From Thermococcus chitonophagus (GTDB taxonomy: Archaea > Methanobacteriota_B > Thermococci > Thermococcales > Thermococcaceae): DNA of 64,000 nucleotides. The stretch is from contig NZ_CP015193.1 of NCBI RefSeq assembly GCF_002214605.1, forward strand, positions 1,860,001 to 1,924,000. The letters run 5' to 3'. The translations under genes were made by a program, and so were the position numbers. Shown in pieces: positions 37,756-47,627 of the stretch. Positions within the stretch are counted from its first letter, which is position 1; each line of letters opens with the position of its first letter. The notes beneath the pieces are model-generated. The model was not told the origin of the DNA and ran no database searches. It was given only the letters and a program-made list of their open reading frames with translations.

Positions 37756-38868
37756 ATGAAGTATGACGTGCTGATAATCGGAGGGGGTCCTGCAGGTAAT
37801 TACCTCGCAGGGTTACTAGCAGGAAAAATGGATGTTGCAGTAATAGAGAGAAAAGGTTCATTCGGAGGAAAGGCATGTACGGGAATAATTGGAGCGGAAA
37901 TGTACGAAGCTCTGGGATTACCCGAGAAGGCCGTGTTGAACGCATTTAATGGTGCATTTTTTATTTCCAAAAAAACAGTATTTGAAATAAAAAGGCGAAC
38001 ACCTCAAGCCTATTTGGTTGATAGAAAGACCTTGGAGAGAGAACTTGCAAAGAAAGCTATGAGAAAGGGCGCTGAATATTATCTGGCAACTAATTTTCTA
38101 GGGTTCAGGGATGGAAAGGCCATAGTTCAGCATCTTGATTCAAAGTTTGCAATTCGGGCAGACTTCTATGTGGGGGCAGATGGCATAAATAGCACTGTCG
38201 CAAGGGAAATTAACGCCAAAACAGAAGGAGAAGTCCTAAGAGGGTGGGAACTAGAAGTGTTAGGCAACTTCAGGAGAGATAAGGTCGAAGTTTGGGTCAA
38301 CAAGGAAATAAACCCAGAGTTTTTCCTCTGGGTAGCTCCGATAAACGAGGAAGAAGCTAGAGTTGGAACGTTCGGCCCAATAGATTCATTAGCTAAATTC
38401 CTCAAACTCAGGAGACTAGAGGGAGGGAAAATACTTGAATTTAAAACAGGTGCTGTAATTTTAGGATGGCGGAAACCCTGGGTTAAGGAAAACGTTGCCC
38501 TTTTGGGAGATGCAGCTCTCCAGATAAAACCCACAACAGCTGGAGGGATAGTTTTTGGAGCGTATTGTGCTAGGGTTCTTGCACGGGAGATATTAAAGGG
38601 GGATATCTCAAAATACGAAAAAGAATGCTCGTGGGTCAGAAACCAGATCAGCTTTGGGTTAAGAGTCAGGAAACTGTTTGAGAAAATGTCCCAAGAGAGT
38701 ATAGAGGAAGTTTTTGAAATTCTTGGAAGTGAAGAAGCAAGGGAAATCATAGAAAAAAGTGCTAGTTTTGATGATCATGTTCAGACGATAAAAGCCATTT
38801 TAAAAAGCCCAAAGCTTTTAGCCAAGCTCATTAGGATAAGCCCAATGATACTAAGAATGCTACTATAG
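37756..38868 (+). CDS. Geranylgeranyl reductase family flavoprotein
   Basis: The 370-residue FAD protein reduces isoprenoid double bonds, most likely those of archaeal membrane lipids (digeranylgeranylglycerophospholipid). It shows the dinucleotide-binding DVLIIGGGPAGNYLAG, the family Cys motif GGKACTGIIG, VGADGINSTVAR, and the C-terminal FAD motif LLGDAALQIKPTTAGGIVFG. ATG 37756 follows GAGGAGA. Substrate inferred from family. Confidence 0.85.
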   Translation: MKYDVLIIGGGPAGNYLAGLLAGKMDVAVIERKGSFGGKACTGIIGAEMYEALGLPEKAVLNAFNGAFFISKKTVFEIKRRTPQAYLVDRKTLERELAKKAMRKGAEYYLATNFLGFRDGKAIVQHLDSKFAIRADFYVGADGINSTVAREINAKTEGEVLRGWELEVLGNFRRDKVEVWVNKEINPEFFLWVAPINEEEARVGTFGPIDSLAKFLKLRRLEGGKILEFKTGAVILGWRKPWVKENVALLGDAALQIKPTTAGGIVFGAYCARVLAREILKGDISKYEKECSWVRNQISFGLRVRKLFEKMSQESIEEVFEILGSEEAREIIEKSASFDDHVQTIKAILKSPKLLAKLIRISPMILRMLL

Positions 38869-39076
38869 ATGGATTCCAGACTATGAATGTGCACGTGAGA
38901 GAACATGCTCTTCTTTATCTGATAAGGATTACATAAGCCTTCTTAAAGTGCTTCTCAAGCAGAATGATCAAGCTTGGAAGAGAATATTCAGAATGGCTAA
39001 AGACCTAGGATTCCAGAGGTGATTCCCATGGTAGTCAATATATACTCAATAGTGGCACACAAATTGGTGGGTCAAA
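38869..39076 (+). other. Gene remnants before tRNA-Glu
   Basis: About 200 bases without an intact gene. One frame reads RWIPDYECARERTCSS then YISLLKVLLKQNDQAWKRIF without a plausible start, ending at 39020. It looks like the tail of a decayed helical protein. A TATA-like AATATATA at about 39038 precedes the next small gene. No RNA gene is recognised here. Confidence 0.4.
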
Positions 39077-39290
39077 GTGGGCAAAGTGGCCACTCCAGAA
39101 AGGGGCTCTCACAAAAGATGTTTTGGCAAAAAGAGGCGAAAGAAACGCTTACATATCACCCTCGATGAGGAGGTGGTCGGTGCCATGGAGAGTTTTGCTC
39201 TAAACAAGTCCAAATTCATAAACCAAACGTTGAGGTGGATTTTCTTTGGAGAAGATCCTCCAGAAGTTGTTATTGAGAGAATTCTGGTGC
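39077..39290 (+). pseudogene. Ribbon-helix-helix DNA-binding protein, open into tRNA-Glu
   Basis: A GTG start gives a basic leader (KKRRKKR) followed by LHITLDEEVVGAMESFALNK and SKFINQTLRWIF, a typical MetJ/Arc ribbon-helix-helix unit. The frame has no stop before it enters the antisense of tRNA-Glu at 39285 and stays open to 39532, so the native C-terminus is missing. Such regulators are common on archaeal plasmids and integrated viruses, which often use tRNA 3' ends as attachment sites. Truncation at the tRNA suggests a relic of integration or loss of such an element. Confidence 0.5.
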
Positions 39291-39362
39291 CCCGGCCGGG
39301 ATTTGAACCCGGGGCGCGGGCTCGAAAGGCCCGCATGTTTGACCGGGCTACACCACCGGGGC
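39285..39362 (-). tRNA. tRNA-Glu (UUC)
   Basis: The minus-strand sequence GCCCCGGTGGTGTAGCCCGG... folds into a full cloverleaf: acceptor GCCCCGG/CCGGGGC, anticodon stem CGGGC/GCCCG with loop CTTTCGA (anticodon TTC), T-arm with GGTTCAAATCC, and a genome-encoded CCA end at 39285-39287. A TATA-like TTTAAA lies about 30 bases upstream of the 5' end (39391-39396). A truncated RHH gene abuts the 3' end. Confidence 0.96.
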
Positions 39363-39417
39363 AGCCCATTAGCATCTCCCCTAAAACCGATTTAAAAAGT
39401 TTTCGAATAAAAATAGA

Positions 39418-40805
<1,388 letters not shown>

Positions 40806-40835
40806 AAGACAGTAAAAAATTTAAATCTTTGCTCG

Positions 40836-40890
40836 GTGTCAGGGGCCGATTAGCTCATCACAGCTCAGCTACCTACCCTTTCTTCATCCA
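40836..40890 (-). ncRNA. Box C/D sRNA downstream of the signal peptidase gene
   Basis: On the minus strand: C box ATGAAGA (40887-40881, one mismatch to RTGATGA), 12-base guide AAGGGTAGGTAG, D' CTGA, 3-base spacer, C' GTGATGA, 12-base guide GCTAATCGGCCC, D CTGA (40842-40839). Spacing is identical to the sRNA at 9250. The C box overlaps the stop codon of the signal peptidase gene, so the RNA is probably processed from that transcript. Confidence 0.75.
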
Positions 40891-41348
40891 CCAAGACCGA
40901 ATATTTCCCTAAGCTTTATCGATATCCATCCTATCTTAGGAATTACGAGAAGAGCTTTAGCCTCTATCGCCTGCTGGGGCACACAATCCAAAACTCCTGC
41001 GGGTGTTGGATATAAGTCTGGAATGGGATTATTATCCCCCCATGTTACGAAACACAACTCCTCCCTACCATTAACTACTATCTCCTTAATCTCCCTGACC
41101 CTATGGATTATTGGATATTTTGCTAGGGGGCTTTTATACACGACAACATCACCAATCTTAACATCTTCAGGCTTTACTCCCTCAAGAACGACAACATCCC
41201 CCCTATAGAAAACAGGTTCCATAGATCCACTAACCACAACTACCAAAGGCATGTTAGTATGAAGAACGAGCCTAAGGCCAGAGTAAAGCCCAAGGGCCAC
41301 AAGGATTATTAGAGCCGTGGATATAACTTCCTTAACTGCCCCCTCCAT
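40884..41348 (-). CDS. Signal peptidase I (archaeal S26B)
   Basis: Removes signal peptides of exported proteins at the membrane. The 154-residue protein has one N-terminal membrane segment, the catalytic Ser in VVVVSGSMEP, His in YPIIHRVREI (the Ser/His type of archaea and the ER), and the conserved FVTWGDNNPIPD. ATG 41348 follows GGAGG. This is the general housekeeping enzyme; a second, specialised one is at 52626. Its start overlaps the DUF531 gene by 40 bases. Confidence 0.92.
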   Translation of the reverse strand: MEGAVKEVISTALIILVALGLYSGLRLVLHTNMPLVVVVSGSMEPVFYRGDVVVLEGVKPEDVKIGDVVVYKSPLAKYPIIHRVREIKEIVVNGREELCFVTWGDNNPIPDLYPTPAGVLDCVPQQAIEAKALLVIPKIGWISIKLREIFGLGG

Positions 41349-41878
41349 TTTAAAGCCTCCATCAGCGTTCTAATTTTTGCAGGGATTATACCTATAGCAG
41401 TACATGTTTCAAGACTGACTCCTTTTCCGTCAGTTATGTCAAGGTGATACCTTGACATCTTAAGTATTTCCTTTGGTAAACCATGTCTTCCCAACCCTAT
41501 TATCAAGAAGAAGCTTTTTCCACGGAGTGCATCCTCTGCAACTTTCAGAGCACTTATACTCTTTTCAGAGGAAGGAGAAGAGGTTGTAGCAATGGAGATC
41601 CCAAATTGAGGTGGAAAGCCCCTCCTGGGAAATTCTAAGATGTGAAATTTATTTGATTTAGAAAGCTCCAGTAAATACCTACCGCCCTCTCCTATGGTCG
41701 TAGTAGAAGCTACATTCTCCGCTATTATTTTCGGATCATCTTCATTGAAGGGAAATCCAATCAGTGCCAAATGAAAATTAAAAGCATAAGCGACAGGAGC
41801 AGCTCTAGCTATTGCCCTTATATGAGCTTCATGAAGCTTTTTTGTATCATAAGTGTTGTAAAGACCAATCGTCAGCAT
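41309..41878 (-). CDS. DUF531 family protein
   Basis: The 189-residue protein matches the archaeal DUF531 family through LTIGLYNTYDTKKLHEAHIR, GFPFNEDDPKIIAENVAS, and the C-terminal LIIGLGRHGLPKEI...HLDITDGKGVSLETCTAIG. The glycine-rich C-terminal region resembles the knotted SAM-binding part of SPOUT methyltransferases, so an RNA methyltransferase role is plausible but unproven. The ATG at 41878 follows GGGTG. Probably co-transcribed with signal peptidase. Confidence 0.78.
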   Translation of the reverse strand: MLTIGLYNTYDTKKLHEAHIRAIARAAPVAYAFNFHLALIGFPFNEDDPKIIAENVASTTTIGEGGRYLLELSKSNKFHILEFPRRGFPPQFGISIATTSSPSSEKSISALKVAEDALRGKSFFLIIGLGRHGLPKEILKMSRYHLDITDGKGVSLETCTAIGIIPAKIRTLMEALKWRGQLRKLYPRL

Positions 41879-41947
41879 CACCCATTAGTTCACAAATAGA
41901 ACTTAAAGCTTACCGAAGGAGAAGTATTTAATAACTAGAACTGCCAA

Positions 41948-42988
41948 ATGAAAAGCATGGACATTAAGGAAATTGTAAATATGATAGAGAAGGGACTTAT
42001 TGAAGAGGCATTACAATACCTCGATGTGCTTGAAGACATTGAAAAAGTCATTGTCCTAGCTAAAGCAAGCATGGTAACTGGAAACTTTGAGCTTATTGAT
42101 GATGCTCTTTATATTCTGGAGAAGTCTATCAAAAAACCTGATGACAAGATAATTGGATATTCTGAAATAGCGATGGCTCTGGCCAAAATGGGAGATTATG
42201 AAAGCTCAACTGAGTATTTTAATAAAGCCATCGAGCTTTTAAATAAACTTGATCAGTATAGCGCCGCAGTATCTGCAATGCTCATTGGTAATCGACTAGC
42301 AAAAGCGGGTTTTTATGATTCCGCATTTGAAACATTTGAATATTCATTCGACCAGATAATAGACCTGGATATTGAAGTTTCGAGGAAAACAGACCTCATA
42401 TTGAGCTTAGCAGATATAATAGAAAAAACTGGTGACGAATTGCCTTCAGATATTGCACTCAAATTTTATGAGAGGGCTTATGACATATTCGATAAGCTGA
42501 AGGTAGGTCAAAGAGCAGGTGTTCTAGAGAAGAAGATAAGGCTCGCAAAGATATTTTCATTAACTAGGGATCCAGAGATAAGGAAGCTAAGCTATGAAGG
42601 AAGATTCAAACAGGCAATTTACAAAGCCCATGAGAGGTTTAGCAGAGATAAGAGGGGTATTGTCCTTTTGGAAATGACACTTTGGGCAAAAGAAAATAAC
42701 ATGCCAATAAAGCATGAACTACTCGAAATGGCGCTTAAAGAGCTTGAAAATTCAAATACTGAGGACAAGGATATGAAAAGAGCAGTTGAGATTCTTACTG
42801 AACTAGACGAATTCCAGAAAGCGATTGAATTCGCAGAAAAGATAAGAGATCCAAAGGTAAGAGATGAGGCCCTTGCAAAAATAGCTGAAAAACTAGCTGA
42901 ACTAGGAGAAGTCAAGGCAGTTAGGGAGATAATAATACCAAGAATAGAAAGCGAAGAGGTTAAGAGGAGGCTGTTTTCAAAGCTTTAA
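41948..42988 (+). CDS. TPR-like helical repeat protein
   Basis: The 346-residue protein is built of about nine helical hairpins of TPR character (for example AMALAKMGDYESSTEYFNKA, GFYDSAFETFEYSF and EILTELDEFQKAIEFAEKI). No enzymatic motif, signal or membrane segment is seen. It is probably a scaffold for protein contacts. A TATA-like TATTTAATA about 25 bases before ATG 41948 suggests a leaderless mRNA. A related but distinct repeat protein lies at 47628. Confidence 0.7.
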   Translation: MKSMDIKEIVNMIEKGLIEEALQYLDVLEDIEKVIVLAKASMVTGNFELIDDALYILEKSIKKPDDKIIGYSEIAMALAKMGDYESSTEYFNKAIELLNKLDQYSAAVSAMLIGNRLAKAGFYDSAFETFEYSFDQIIDLDIEVSRKTDLILSLADIIEKTGDELPSDIALKFYERAYDIFDKLKVGQRAGVLEKKIRLAKIFSLTRDPEIRKLSYEGRFKQAIYKAHERFSRDKRGIVLLEMTLWAKENNMPIKHELLEMALKELENSNTEDKDMKRAVEILTELDEFQKAIEFAEKIRDPKVRDEALAKIAEKLAELGEVKAVREIIIPRIESEEVKRRLFSKL

Positions 42989-42990
42989 AC

Positions 42991-43833
42991 ATGGAGGAGA
43001 AGACAAGAGCTTCACTAATCCTCCTTAGTCTCTCGGTAATCTGGGGTTCAACGTTTCCTATAATGAAGGTAGCTGTCGCTAGCTTCCCTCCACTTACTTT
43101 CATAGCCCTAAGATTTTGGACAGCTTCAGTAATAATGTTCATTTCCCTAAGAAAGAAGTTGAAAAGACATCAAGTAATTCCTGGGTTAATTTTGGGGATA
43201 ACCCTATTCCTAGGGCATGGTTTTCAGATCGTTGGACTAAAGTACACTACAGCTTCAAACTCGGCCTTTATAACTTCCCTCTACGTCGTTTTTACCCCTT
43301 TTGTCGCTTATTTAATCCTAAGGAAGGGAATAAAGGCCGAAGATTCCATTGCTCTATCTTTAGCCATCATTGGCCTTTACCTAATTTCCAACGCGAGGCT
43401 GTCCTTAAACTATGGGGATCTCCTTACAATGATAGCGGCATTAAGCTTCGCCTTCCAGATAGTTCTCGTGGAGTATTTCAGCAGGTATGGAATAGGAATA
43501 GCCTTTTGGCAGGTCTTTTGGAATGCCATGCTTTCGACGTCCTACGCTCTAATTGTTGAAGGCTTACAAATGCCAAAGGAGAGCGTTCTCCTTGCAATCC
43601 TTTACACCGGAATATTCGCCACGGCATTAGCGTTCTTCGCTCAGGTTAAGTACCAGCCCAAGGTTGAACCCTATAGAGCGGCAATACTCTACTCTGCCGA
43701 ACCTGTATTCGGGCATTTATTCTCCCTTATAACCCTGGGAGAGGTTCTTTCAATAAAAGGCTACTTAGGGGCACTCCTGATAATGTCGGCAATATGGATA
43801 GAATTGTACAAAGAAAAGCTTAATAGGGATTGA
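42991..43833 (+). CDS. DMT-superfamily transporter (EamA)
   Basis: The 280-residue integral membrane protein has ten predicted helices in two EamA repeats. SLSVIWGSTFPIMKV in helix 1 and TTASNSAFITSLYVVFTP in helices 3-4 are characteristic, and the second repeat has LSFAFQIVLVEYFSRYG. These carry metabolites or amino acids; the substrate is unknown. It starts 2 bases after the TPR-like gene stop. Confidence 0.85.
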   Translation: MEEKTRASLILLSLSVIWGSTFPIMKVAVASFPPLTFIALRFWTASVIMFISLRKKLKRHQVIPGLILGITLFLGHGFQIVGLKYTTASNSAFITSLYVVFTPFVAYLILRKGIKAEDSIALSLAIIGLYLISNARLSLNYGDLLTMIAALSFAFQIVLVEYFSRYGIGIAFWQVFWNAMLSTSYALIVEGLQMPKESVLLAILYTGIFATALAFFAQVKYQPKVEPYRAAILYSAEPVFGHLFSLITLGEVLSIKGYLGALLIMSAIWIELYKEKLNRD

Positions 43834-43859
43834 TGCAATTAGGTTTTGGTGATACCGTT

Positions 43860-45722
43860 ATGAGTGGCATCGAATGGAATGAGAAGACCTTTACAAAGTT
43901 CGCATATTTAGGCGACCCCAGAACCAAAGGCAATCTAGCGGCCTACGTACTAACAAAGGCGAACCTTGAAAGCAACAAGTACGAGAGTACGATAGTAATT
44001 GAAGACCTAGAAACTGGAAAGAGAAAGTACATAGAGAACGCCTCAATGCCCAGGATCTCCCCAGATGGAAAGAGAATAGCGTTCATGAGAGCCAACGAGG
44101 AGAAAAAGAAAAGCGAAATCTGGGTTGCCGACATAGAGACCCTTACCGCAAAGAAAGTCCTCGAGGCTAAGAACGTAAAGTCAGTAGAGTGGAACGAAGA
44201 TTCAAGGAGGCTCCTAGTTGTAGGGTTCAAGAGGAGGGACGATGAAGACTTCGTATTTGAGGATGACGTTCCGGTGTGGTTTGACAGGCTAGGCTTCTTT
44301 GATGGGGAGAAGACAACGTTCTGGATCTTAGATACCGAAGCAGAGGAGATAATAGAAGAGTTCGAAAAGCCCAGGTTCTCATTAGGAATATGGCATGGAA
44401 ATTCGATAGTTGTCAACGTTCCGCACAGGAAGGGAATTCCACAGTACTTCAAGTTCTGGGACATATACATCTGGAAGGATGGAGAAGAGGAGAAGATATT
44501 TGAGAAGGTTTCGTTCCAAGCTGTAGACTCCGACGGCAAGAGAATTCTCCTCTACGGAAAGCCAGAGAAGAAGTACATGAGCGAGCACGACAAGCTTTAC
44601 ATCTACGAAGACGGCAAGGTTACCGGAATAATGGAGGAGATCGACAGGGAAGCAGGGCAGGCAAAGATTAAGGATGGAAAAGTCTACTTTACGCTGTACG
44701 AGGAGGGTAGCGTTAACCTTTACGTCTGGGATGGTGAGATTAAGGAGATAGCAAAAGGAAAGCACTGGATAATGGGGTTTGATGTTGATAAGGTAGTTGT
44801 CTATCTAAAGGAAACAGCTACAAGGCTAAGGGAGCTCTACGTCTGGGACGGAGAAGAGAGACAGCTAACGGACTACAACGGGCTGATATTCAAGAAGCTC
44901 AAAACGTACGAGCCAAAGCACTTCCGCTTTAAGTCGCTCGACCTTGAGATAGATGGATGGTACATAAAGCCGGAGATCAAGGAGGGAGAGAAGGCCCCAG
45001 TAATAGTCTTCGTCCATGGTGGACCTAAGGGGATGTACGGTTATTACTTCAAGTACGAGATGCAGTTAATGGCCAGCAAGGGCTACTACATAGTCTTCGT
45101 CAACCCGAGAGGAAGCAACGGTTACAGCGAAGACTTTGCACTGAGAGTTCTAACTAGAACTGGCCTAGAGGACTTCCAGGATATAATGAACGGGATAGAA
45201 GAGTTCTTCAAGCTTGAGCCCCAAGCCGATAGGGAGAGGGTTGGTATTACTGGAATAAGCTACGGAGGATTCATGACCAACTGGGCCCTAACCCAATCCG
45301 AGCTGTTCAAGGCGGGAATAAGCGAGAACGGCATAAGCTACTGGCTGACCAGCTATGCCTTCTCCGATATAGGCCTCTGGTTCGACAAAGAGGTTATAGG
45401 AGAAAACCCACTGGAGAACGAGAACTTTAGGAAGTTAAGCCCATTGTTCTACGCAAAGAATGTCAAAGCTCCAATACTGCTCATACACTCCCTCGAGGAC
45501 TACCGCTGTCCGCTTGATCAGTCGGTGATGTTCTACCACGTGCTCAAGGACTTAGGGAAGGAAGCTTACATTGCGATATTCAAGCGCGGTCCGCACGGCC
45601 ACAGCATCACAGGAAGTCCGAAGCACAGGATGAAGAGGTACAAACTATTCATTGAGTTCTTCGAGAGGAAGCTCAAGAAGTACGAGGAAGGCTTCGACGT
45701 GGAGAAGATAATGAAGGAGTAG
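43860..45722 (+). CDS. Acylaminoacyl-peptidase / S9-family prolyl oligopeptidase
   Basis: A cytoplasmic serine peptidase that removes acylated N-terminal residues from short peptides. The 620-residue protein has an N-terminal beta-propeller (about residues 1-350; repeats such as MPRISPDGKRIAF) and a C-terminal alpha/beta hydrolase with HGGPKGMYGYYF, the nucleophile GISYGGF, an Asp in HSLEDYRCP and a His in RGPHGHSITG. The size matches the Pyrococcus enzyme. ATG 43860 follows GGTGATACCGTT; the earlier in-frame ATG at 43830 overlaps the transporter gene. The stop touches the D-box side of an antisense sRNA. Confidence 0.9.
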   Translation: MSGIEWNEKTFTKFAYLGDPRTKGNLAAYVLTKANLESNKYESTIVIEDLETGKRKYIENASMPRISPDGKRIAFMRANEEKKKSEIWVADIETLTAKKVLEAKNVKSVEWNEDSRRLLVVGFKRRDDEDFVFEDDVPVWFDRLGFFDGEKTTFWILDTEAEEIIEEFEKPRFSLGIWHGNSIVVNVPHRKGIPQYFKFWDIYIWKDGEEEKIFEKVSFQAVDSDGKRILLYGKPEKKYMSEHDKLYIYEDGKVTGIMEEIDREAGQAKIKDGKVYFTLYEEGSVNLYVWDGEIKEIAKGKHWIMGFDVDKVVVYLKETATRLRELYVWDGEERQLTDYNGLIFKKLKTYEPKHFRFKSLDLEIDGWYIKPEIKEGEKAPVIVFVHGGPKGMYGYYFKYEMQLMASKGYYIVFVNPRGSNGYSEDFALRVLTRTGLEDFQDIMNGIEEFFKLEPQADRERVGITGISYGGFMTNWALTQSELFKAGISENGISYWLTSYAFSDIGLWFDKEVIGENPLENENFRKLSPLFYAKNVKAPILLIHSLEDYRCPLDQSVMFYHVLKDLGKEAYIAIFKRGPHGHSITGSPKHRMKRYKLFIEFFERKLKKYEEGFDVEKIMKE

Positions 45723-45778
45723 CTCAGAGCGCGCTACATTCATCATTTTTTCAGACAGGGATGGAGCTCATCATCGCT
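45721..45778 (-). ncRNA. Box C/D sRNA
   Basis: On the minus strand: C box ATGATGA (45774-45768), guide GCTCCATCCCTGT, D' CTGA, four A, C' ATGATGA, 12-base guide ATGTAGCGCGCT, D CTGA (45727-45724). All boxes are perfect. It lies just downstream of the PIN toxin gene on the same strand and end-to-end with the convergent acylaminoacyl-peptidase gene. Targets cannot be named without searching rRNA and tRNA. Confidence 0.87.
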
Positions 45779-45783
45779 TTAGA

Positions 45784-46230
45784 TTATTTTGTTTCAAGAA
45801 ACTCTTCAGGCCTTAAGATTTTTATTCTATGCCCATATATTTGAACTTCCTTGTTTTCATCCCTTAAATCAAGGAGGTCATTATCCAAGGTCACTATGTA
45901 TTCAGCTTTGGCTTCATAAGCTATTTCTAAAAACTTGTTATCCTTCGGATCCCTACATAGAAGAACTTGCTCTTTTGGATTCACTAAGATAACAGAGCTA
46001 TTCACAAAAAGATACGTCAAAATTGCGATTTCCGCATTACCTCCAAGGAGCTTCAGAATCTTATTACTGAAGAGGACGTCATACAATTCTTTCATTGCCT
46101 CGTTCGAAGAATACGCCTCAAATTTTCCAGCAAACATGTGTTTCAAGATCTTCGCCGGCGCCACTTTGGGATTCCCCAATACCGCCGAGACTATAACGCT
46201 TGTATCGACGACAACTCTCTTTCTTTTCAT
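45784..46230 (-). CDS. PIN-domain RNase toxin
   Basis: The 148-residue protein has the PIN acidic residues in order: VVVDTSVIVSA, an acidic site in SSNEAMKELYDVLF, CRDPKDNKFLEIAYEA, and VTLDNDLLDL. These coordinate Mg2+ for single-strand RNA cleavage. It belongs to the toxin group with a C-terminal IYGHRIKILRPEEFL. The start ATG overlaps the stop of the ribbon-helix-helix gene upstream (ATGA), the classic antitoxin-toxin arrangement. Confidence 0.87.
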   Translation of the reverse strand: MKRKRVVVDTSVIVSAVLGNPKVAPAKILKHMFAGKFEAYSSNEAMKELYDVLFSNKILKLLGGNAEIAILTYLFVNSSVILVNPKEQVLLCRDPKDNKFLEIAYEAKAEYIVTLDNDLLDLRDENKEVQIYGHRIKILRPEEFLETK

Positions 46231-46520
46231 TTCCGGACTTCCTCCAGAATTTTAAGAACTTCTTTCTCAGAAAGTTTTGGACTTGCTTCCTCTAGTAACT
46301 CAAAGTACTTCTCAACTAATTCAGGAGTCATCTTAATCCTTACATTTGAAAGATACTCTTTCAGCGTTTCCTGAAGGGCATAGTTAACAAAGTCACTCTT
46401 GTCTTTAAAGAAGCCAAGCTCTACCAATATCTCAATAGCCTTGACGACATTTTCCGGAACTCTAACACTCATGTGTACAGTTTTTCTTGCCGATTTTTTC
46501 TTCTTAATTAAAGTCTTCAT
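46227..46520 (-). CDS. Ribbon-helix-helix antitoxin
   Basis: The 97-residue protein has a basic leader (KKKKSARKTVHMSVRVPENV), an RHH core (KSDFVNYALQETLKEYL) and a C-terminal helical tail (EEASPKLSEKEVLKILEEVR) expected to mask the PIN active site. ATG 46520 follows GGGGAG; the ATG at 46541 would lie upstream of the transcription start predicted from the TATA box at 46554-46560. It is translationally coupled to the PIN toxin. Confidence 0.82.
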   Translation of the reverse strand: MKTLIKKKKSARKTVHMSVRVPENVVKAIEILVELGFFKDKSDFVNYALQETLKEYLSNVRIKMTPELVEKYFELLEEASPKLSEKEVLKILEEVRK

Positions 46521-46540
46521 CTCCCCATCACTGTAGCACA

Positions 46541-46560
46541 TGTGTCACACAAGTTTATAT
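46541..46560 (-). promoter_or_regulatory. Toxin-antitoxin promoter with palindromic operator
   Basis: An 11-base palindrome TGTGT-C-ACACA (46541-46551) abuts the TATA element TATAAA (46554-46560, minus strand). Its position over the promoter fits autorepression by the ribbon-helix-helix antitoxin. Confidence 0.55.
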
Positions 46561-46580
46561 GGCTTTCGACAAAAGAATTA

Positions 46581-47585
46581 TCAGAAGAATCCAGGCTTCC
46601 TAATCTTGATGACCTCCCTGTTCACCAAGGTTGGAGGAACTTCTCCCCTCTTGAATGCTATCAAATTCCTCGCAACCAACTCAGCCATCCCCTCTCTAGC
46701 CCCAAAGGTTGCACTTCCTATATGTGGAGTTAGAACCACGTTCTCAAGGCTGAAGAGCTCCTCATTGTAGTACGGCTCCTCCTCGTAGACGTCAAGTCCA
46801 GCCCCAGCTATCCACCCCTCCTTCAGGGCCTTTATCAATGCCCTAGTATCAACGACCTTGCCCCTAGCTACGTTCACCAGTATTGCCGTAGGCTTCATCA
46901 GCTTAAGCCTCTCCTCGTTTATCATGTACATGGTTTCCTTCGTTAAGGGAACTGCCAAGACAACAAAATCGCTCTCCCTCAAGAGTTCTTCCAAGGGTTT
47001 AAACTCTGCATTCAGTTCTTTCTCCACTTCAGGCTTCCTTGTCCTTGAGTAGTAGAGGATTCTCATTCCGAATCCTTTAGCCCTTCTCGCCACGGCCTGC
47101 CCTATCCTCCCAAAGCCTACTATTCCTATCGTTTTACCATAAACGTCGTAACCCAGGAACCATTTTGGATGCCATGCAATTCCTTTCCTCTTCCACTCTC
47201 CCGTCCTAACGAACTTATCTCCCTTGACTAAGTGCCTTGCCGTTGCCAACAGTAAAGCGAACGCTAGATCGGCCGTTGCATCGGTAAGGACATCTGGCGT
47301 GTTCGTTACATAAATTCCCCTCTTTGTGGCCTCCTCAACGTCGATGTTATCGTAGCCAACTGCGTAATTAGCGACTATCCTAAGCCTCGGGGCATTCTCG
47401 AACACTTCCCTGTCAATTTTCTCGCTTAACATCGTAACTAACGCGTCAACGTCTTTAACCCTCTCCAAGAGCACCTTCCTGGATATCTCCCTTTCTTCCT
47501 CCCATACCTCAACTTCGAACTCTTTCTCAAGCAACTTTATTCCATTCTCTGGAATCTCCCTCGTAATGAAGACCTTCGGCCTCAT
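46581..47585 (-). CDS. gyaR: D-2-hydroxyacid dehydrogenase, glyoxylate reductase
   Basis: Reduces glyoxylate or hydroxypyruvate with NAD(P)H. The 334-residue protein has [20 protein letters not shown], the Rossmann [20 protein letters not shown], catalytic Arg in [10 protein letters not shown], Glu in DVYEEEP and His in [19 protein letters not shown] after the Rossmann motif suggests NADPH preference. ATG 47585 follows GGTGGTGAGG; it is divergent from the TPR-like gene at 47628. Confidence 0.88.
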   Translation of the reverse strand: MRPKVFITREIPENGIKLLEKEFEVEVWEEEREISRKVLLERVKDVDALVTMLSEKIDREVFENAPRLRIVANYAVGYDNIDVEEATKRGIYVTNTPDVLTDATADLAFALLLATARHLVKGDKFVRTGEWKRKGIAWHPKWFLGYDVYGKTIGIVGFGRIGQAVARRAKGFGMRILYYSRTRKPEVEKELNAEFKPLEELLRESDFVVLAVPLTKETMYMINEERLKLMKPTAILVNVARGKVVDTRALIKALKEGWIAGAGLDVYEEEPYYNEELFSLENVVLTPHIGSATFGAREGMAELVARNLIAFKRGEVPPTLVNREVIKIRKPGFF

Positions 47586-47627
47586 CCTCACCACCAAAAC
47601 ATTTTATTCCTGGAGGGCAAATAAATC

